Source: Lachnospiraceae bacterium (GTDB lineage: Bacteria; Bacillota; Clostridia; Lachnospirales; Lachnospiraceae). Taken from it: a DNA stretch of 64,000 bases. Position numbers and translations under genes: made by a program. Below the pieces are notes generated by a model. The model did no database searches. It had not been told where the DNA came from and saw nothing but the letters and a program-made list of their open reading frames with translations. Location of the stretch: contig JAGBEO010000011.1 in assembly GCA_017936885.1 (NCBI GenBank), positions 62,001-126,000 on the forward strand. Reading direction: 5' to 3'. This document shows, one piece after another, positions 63,591 through 64,000 of this stretch. The stretch's first letter is position 1. The number at the start of each line of letters is the position of its first letter.

Positions 63591-64000
63591 ATGATAGACA
63601 GTAAGGAAGCCTATAGCAGATATTTAGAGCAGGATAAAATTGCGCTTGGCAGACGTATGGACAGGCACCCCCGGCTATTCGGGGATGAAATCTGGAAATA
63701 TGAGAGACTGCTTCGCAAGGTGGAGTATTATTCAAATTGTAAAAGTGGTCCGGTAAGCAGACTGATCTGTAAATTTTATTCTTTTAGATTTCACAGGCTG
63801 GGGGTAAAGCTTGGCTTTACCATATCGCCCAATGTATTTGAAGAGGGGCTGGCGATTCCCCACTATGGTACAATTGTGGTACATGGCAATGCGAAGGTGG
63901 GAAAGAACTGCCGTTTGCAGGAAGGCGTGACCATAGGTGCAACGAACGGAAGCCATGAGGCGGCAAGAATTGGAAGCAATTGCTATTTTGGCAGCGGCGC
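63591..64000 (+). CDS. Serine acetyltransferase-like hexapeptide protein, 3'-truncated by window edge
   Basis: The frame runs open off the right edge; about 136 residues are seen. The N-terminus (MIDSKEAYSRYLEQDKIALG) and the helical region match CysE-like acetyltransferases of EPS clusters. The left-handed beta-helix begins with GLAIPHYGTIVVHGNAKVG and EGVTIGATNG. These enzymes, though named serine acetyltransferases, often O-acetylate sugars in glycan loci. ATG 63591 is chosen from family N-termini; a GTG at 63516 would overlap the previous gene. Confidence 0.8.
   Translation, partial: MIDSKEAYSRYLEQDKIALGRRMDRHPRLFGDEIWKYERLLRKVEYYSNCKSGPVSRLICKFYSFRFHRLGVKLGFTISPNVFEEGLAIPHYGTIVVHGNAKVGKNCRLQEGVTIGATNGSHEAARIGSNCYFGSG

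Overview
The window looks like the interior of a very large surface-polysaccharide locus from a Gram-positive anaerobe of the Clostridia, most likely Lachnospiraceae (an inference). The basis is strong GGAGG-type ribosome binding sites, moderate GC, Firmicutes-style membrane proteins (YfhO, DUF6020 and DUF6056 types) and undecaprenyl-phosphate glycan chemistry throughout. All 49 genes I support lie on the + strand. Most are separated by 0 to 125 bp or overlap by a few bases, and no gene-free gap exceeds about 225 bp. I see no tRNA, rRNA, transposase or CRISPR array. Both edges cut genes: a Wzy/ligase at the left and a serine acetyltransferase at the right.

Layout. 1-1250: end of a Wzy/O-antigen-ligase protein. 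1333-7334: a bacillosamine-type block (membrane 4,6-dehydratase, aminotransferase, PglC-like initiating phosphoglycosyltransferase, ATP-grasp ligase, PglA-like GT4). 7403-11088: UDP-N-acetylhexosaminuronate supply (6-dehydrogenase and 4-epimerase) around a polytopic membrane protein. 11147-18395: GT10 transferase, formyltransferase, DUF2334 deacetylase-like protein, two GT4 enzymes and a DUF6020 membrane protein. 18376-23768: a complete dlt-like cassette (DltD-like, amino-acid adenylating enzyme, formyltransferase, carrier protein, MBOAT). 23824-35999: GT4s, YfhO, a second deacetylase-like protein, two asparagine-synthase-like amidotransferases, a second SGNH protein and a GT2. 36101-49242: three GT11-type transferases, a PglK-like ABC flippase, DUF6056, DUF5672, GT17, a second Wzy, GT4 and two GT2s.

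A near-consensus sigma-A promoter at 49239-49267 opens what looks like a second module: long-form initiating transferase, pyruvyl transferase, Wzx flippase, GH105-like protein, Wzy with a Wzz-like tail, a GT26-GT4 fusion, GT4, radical SAM protein, GT4, GT-D and serine acetyltransferase. Two tandem 57-bp near-palindromic repeats and a hairpin that recurs near 62.5 kb lie in this second part.

How the genes work together (inference). Nucleotide sugars are made first: a UDP-4-amino-4,6-dideoxy sugar and a UDP-GalNAcA-type uronate, possibly formylated, aminoacylated or amidated. One of two phosphoglycosyltransferases primes the lipid carrier, many transferases extend the glycan, and an ABC flippase or Wzx moves it across the membrane. 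Wzy-type proteins polymerise or ligate it, and membrane-bound machinery (dlt-like, SGNH, YfhO, DUF6020, DUF6056) decorates it outside. The dlt-like cassette with an embedded, catalytically intact formyltransferase is the most unusual element. It suggests transfer of an acyl group, possibly an N-formyl-aminoacyl group, to the glycan.
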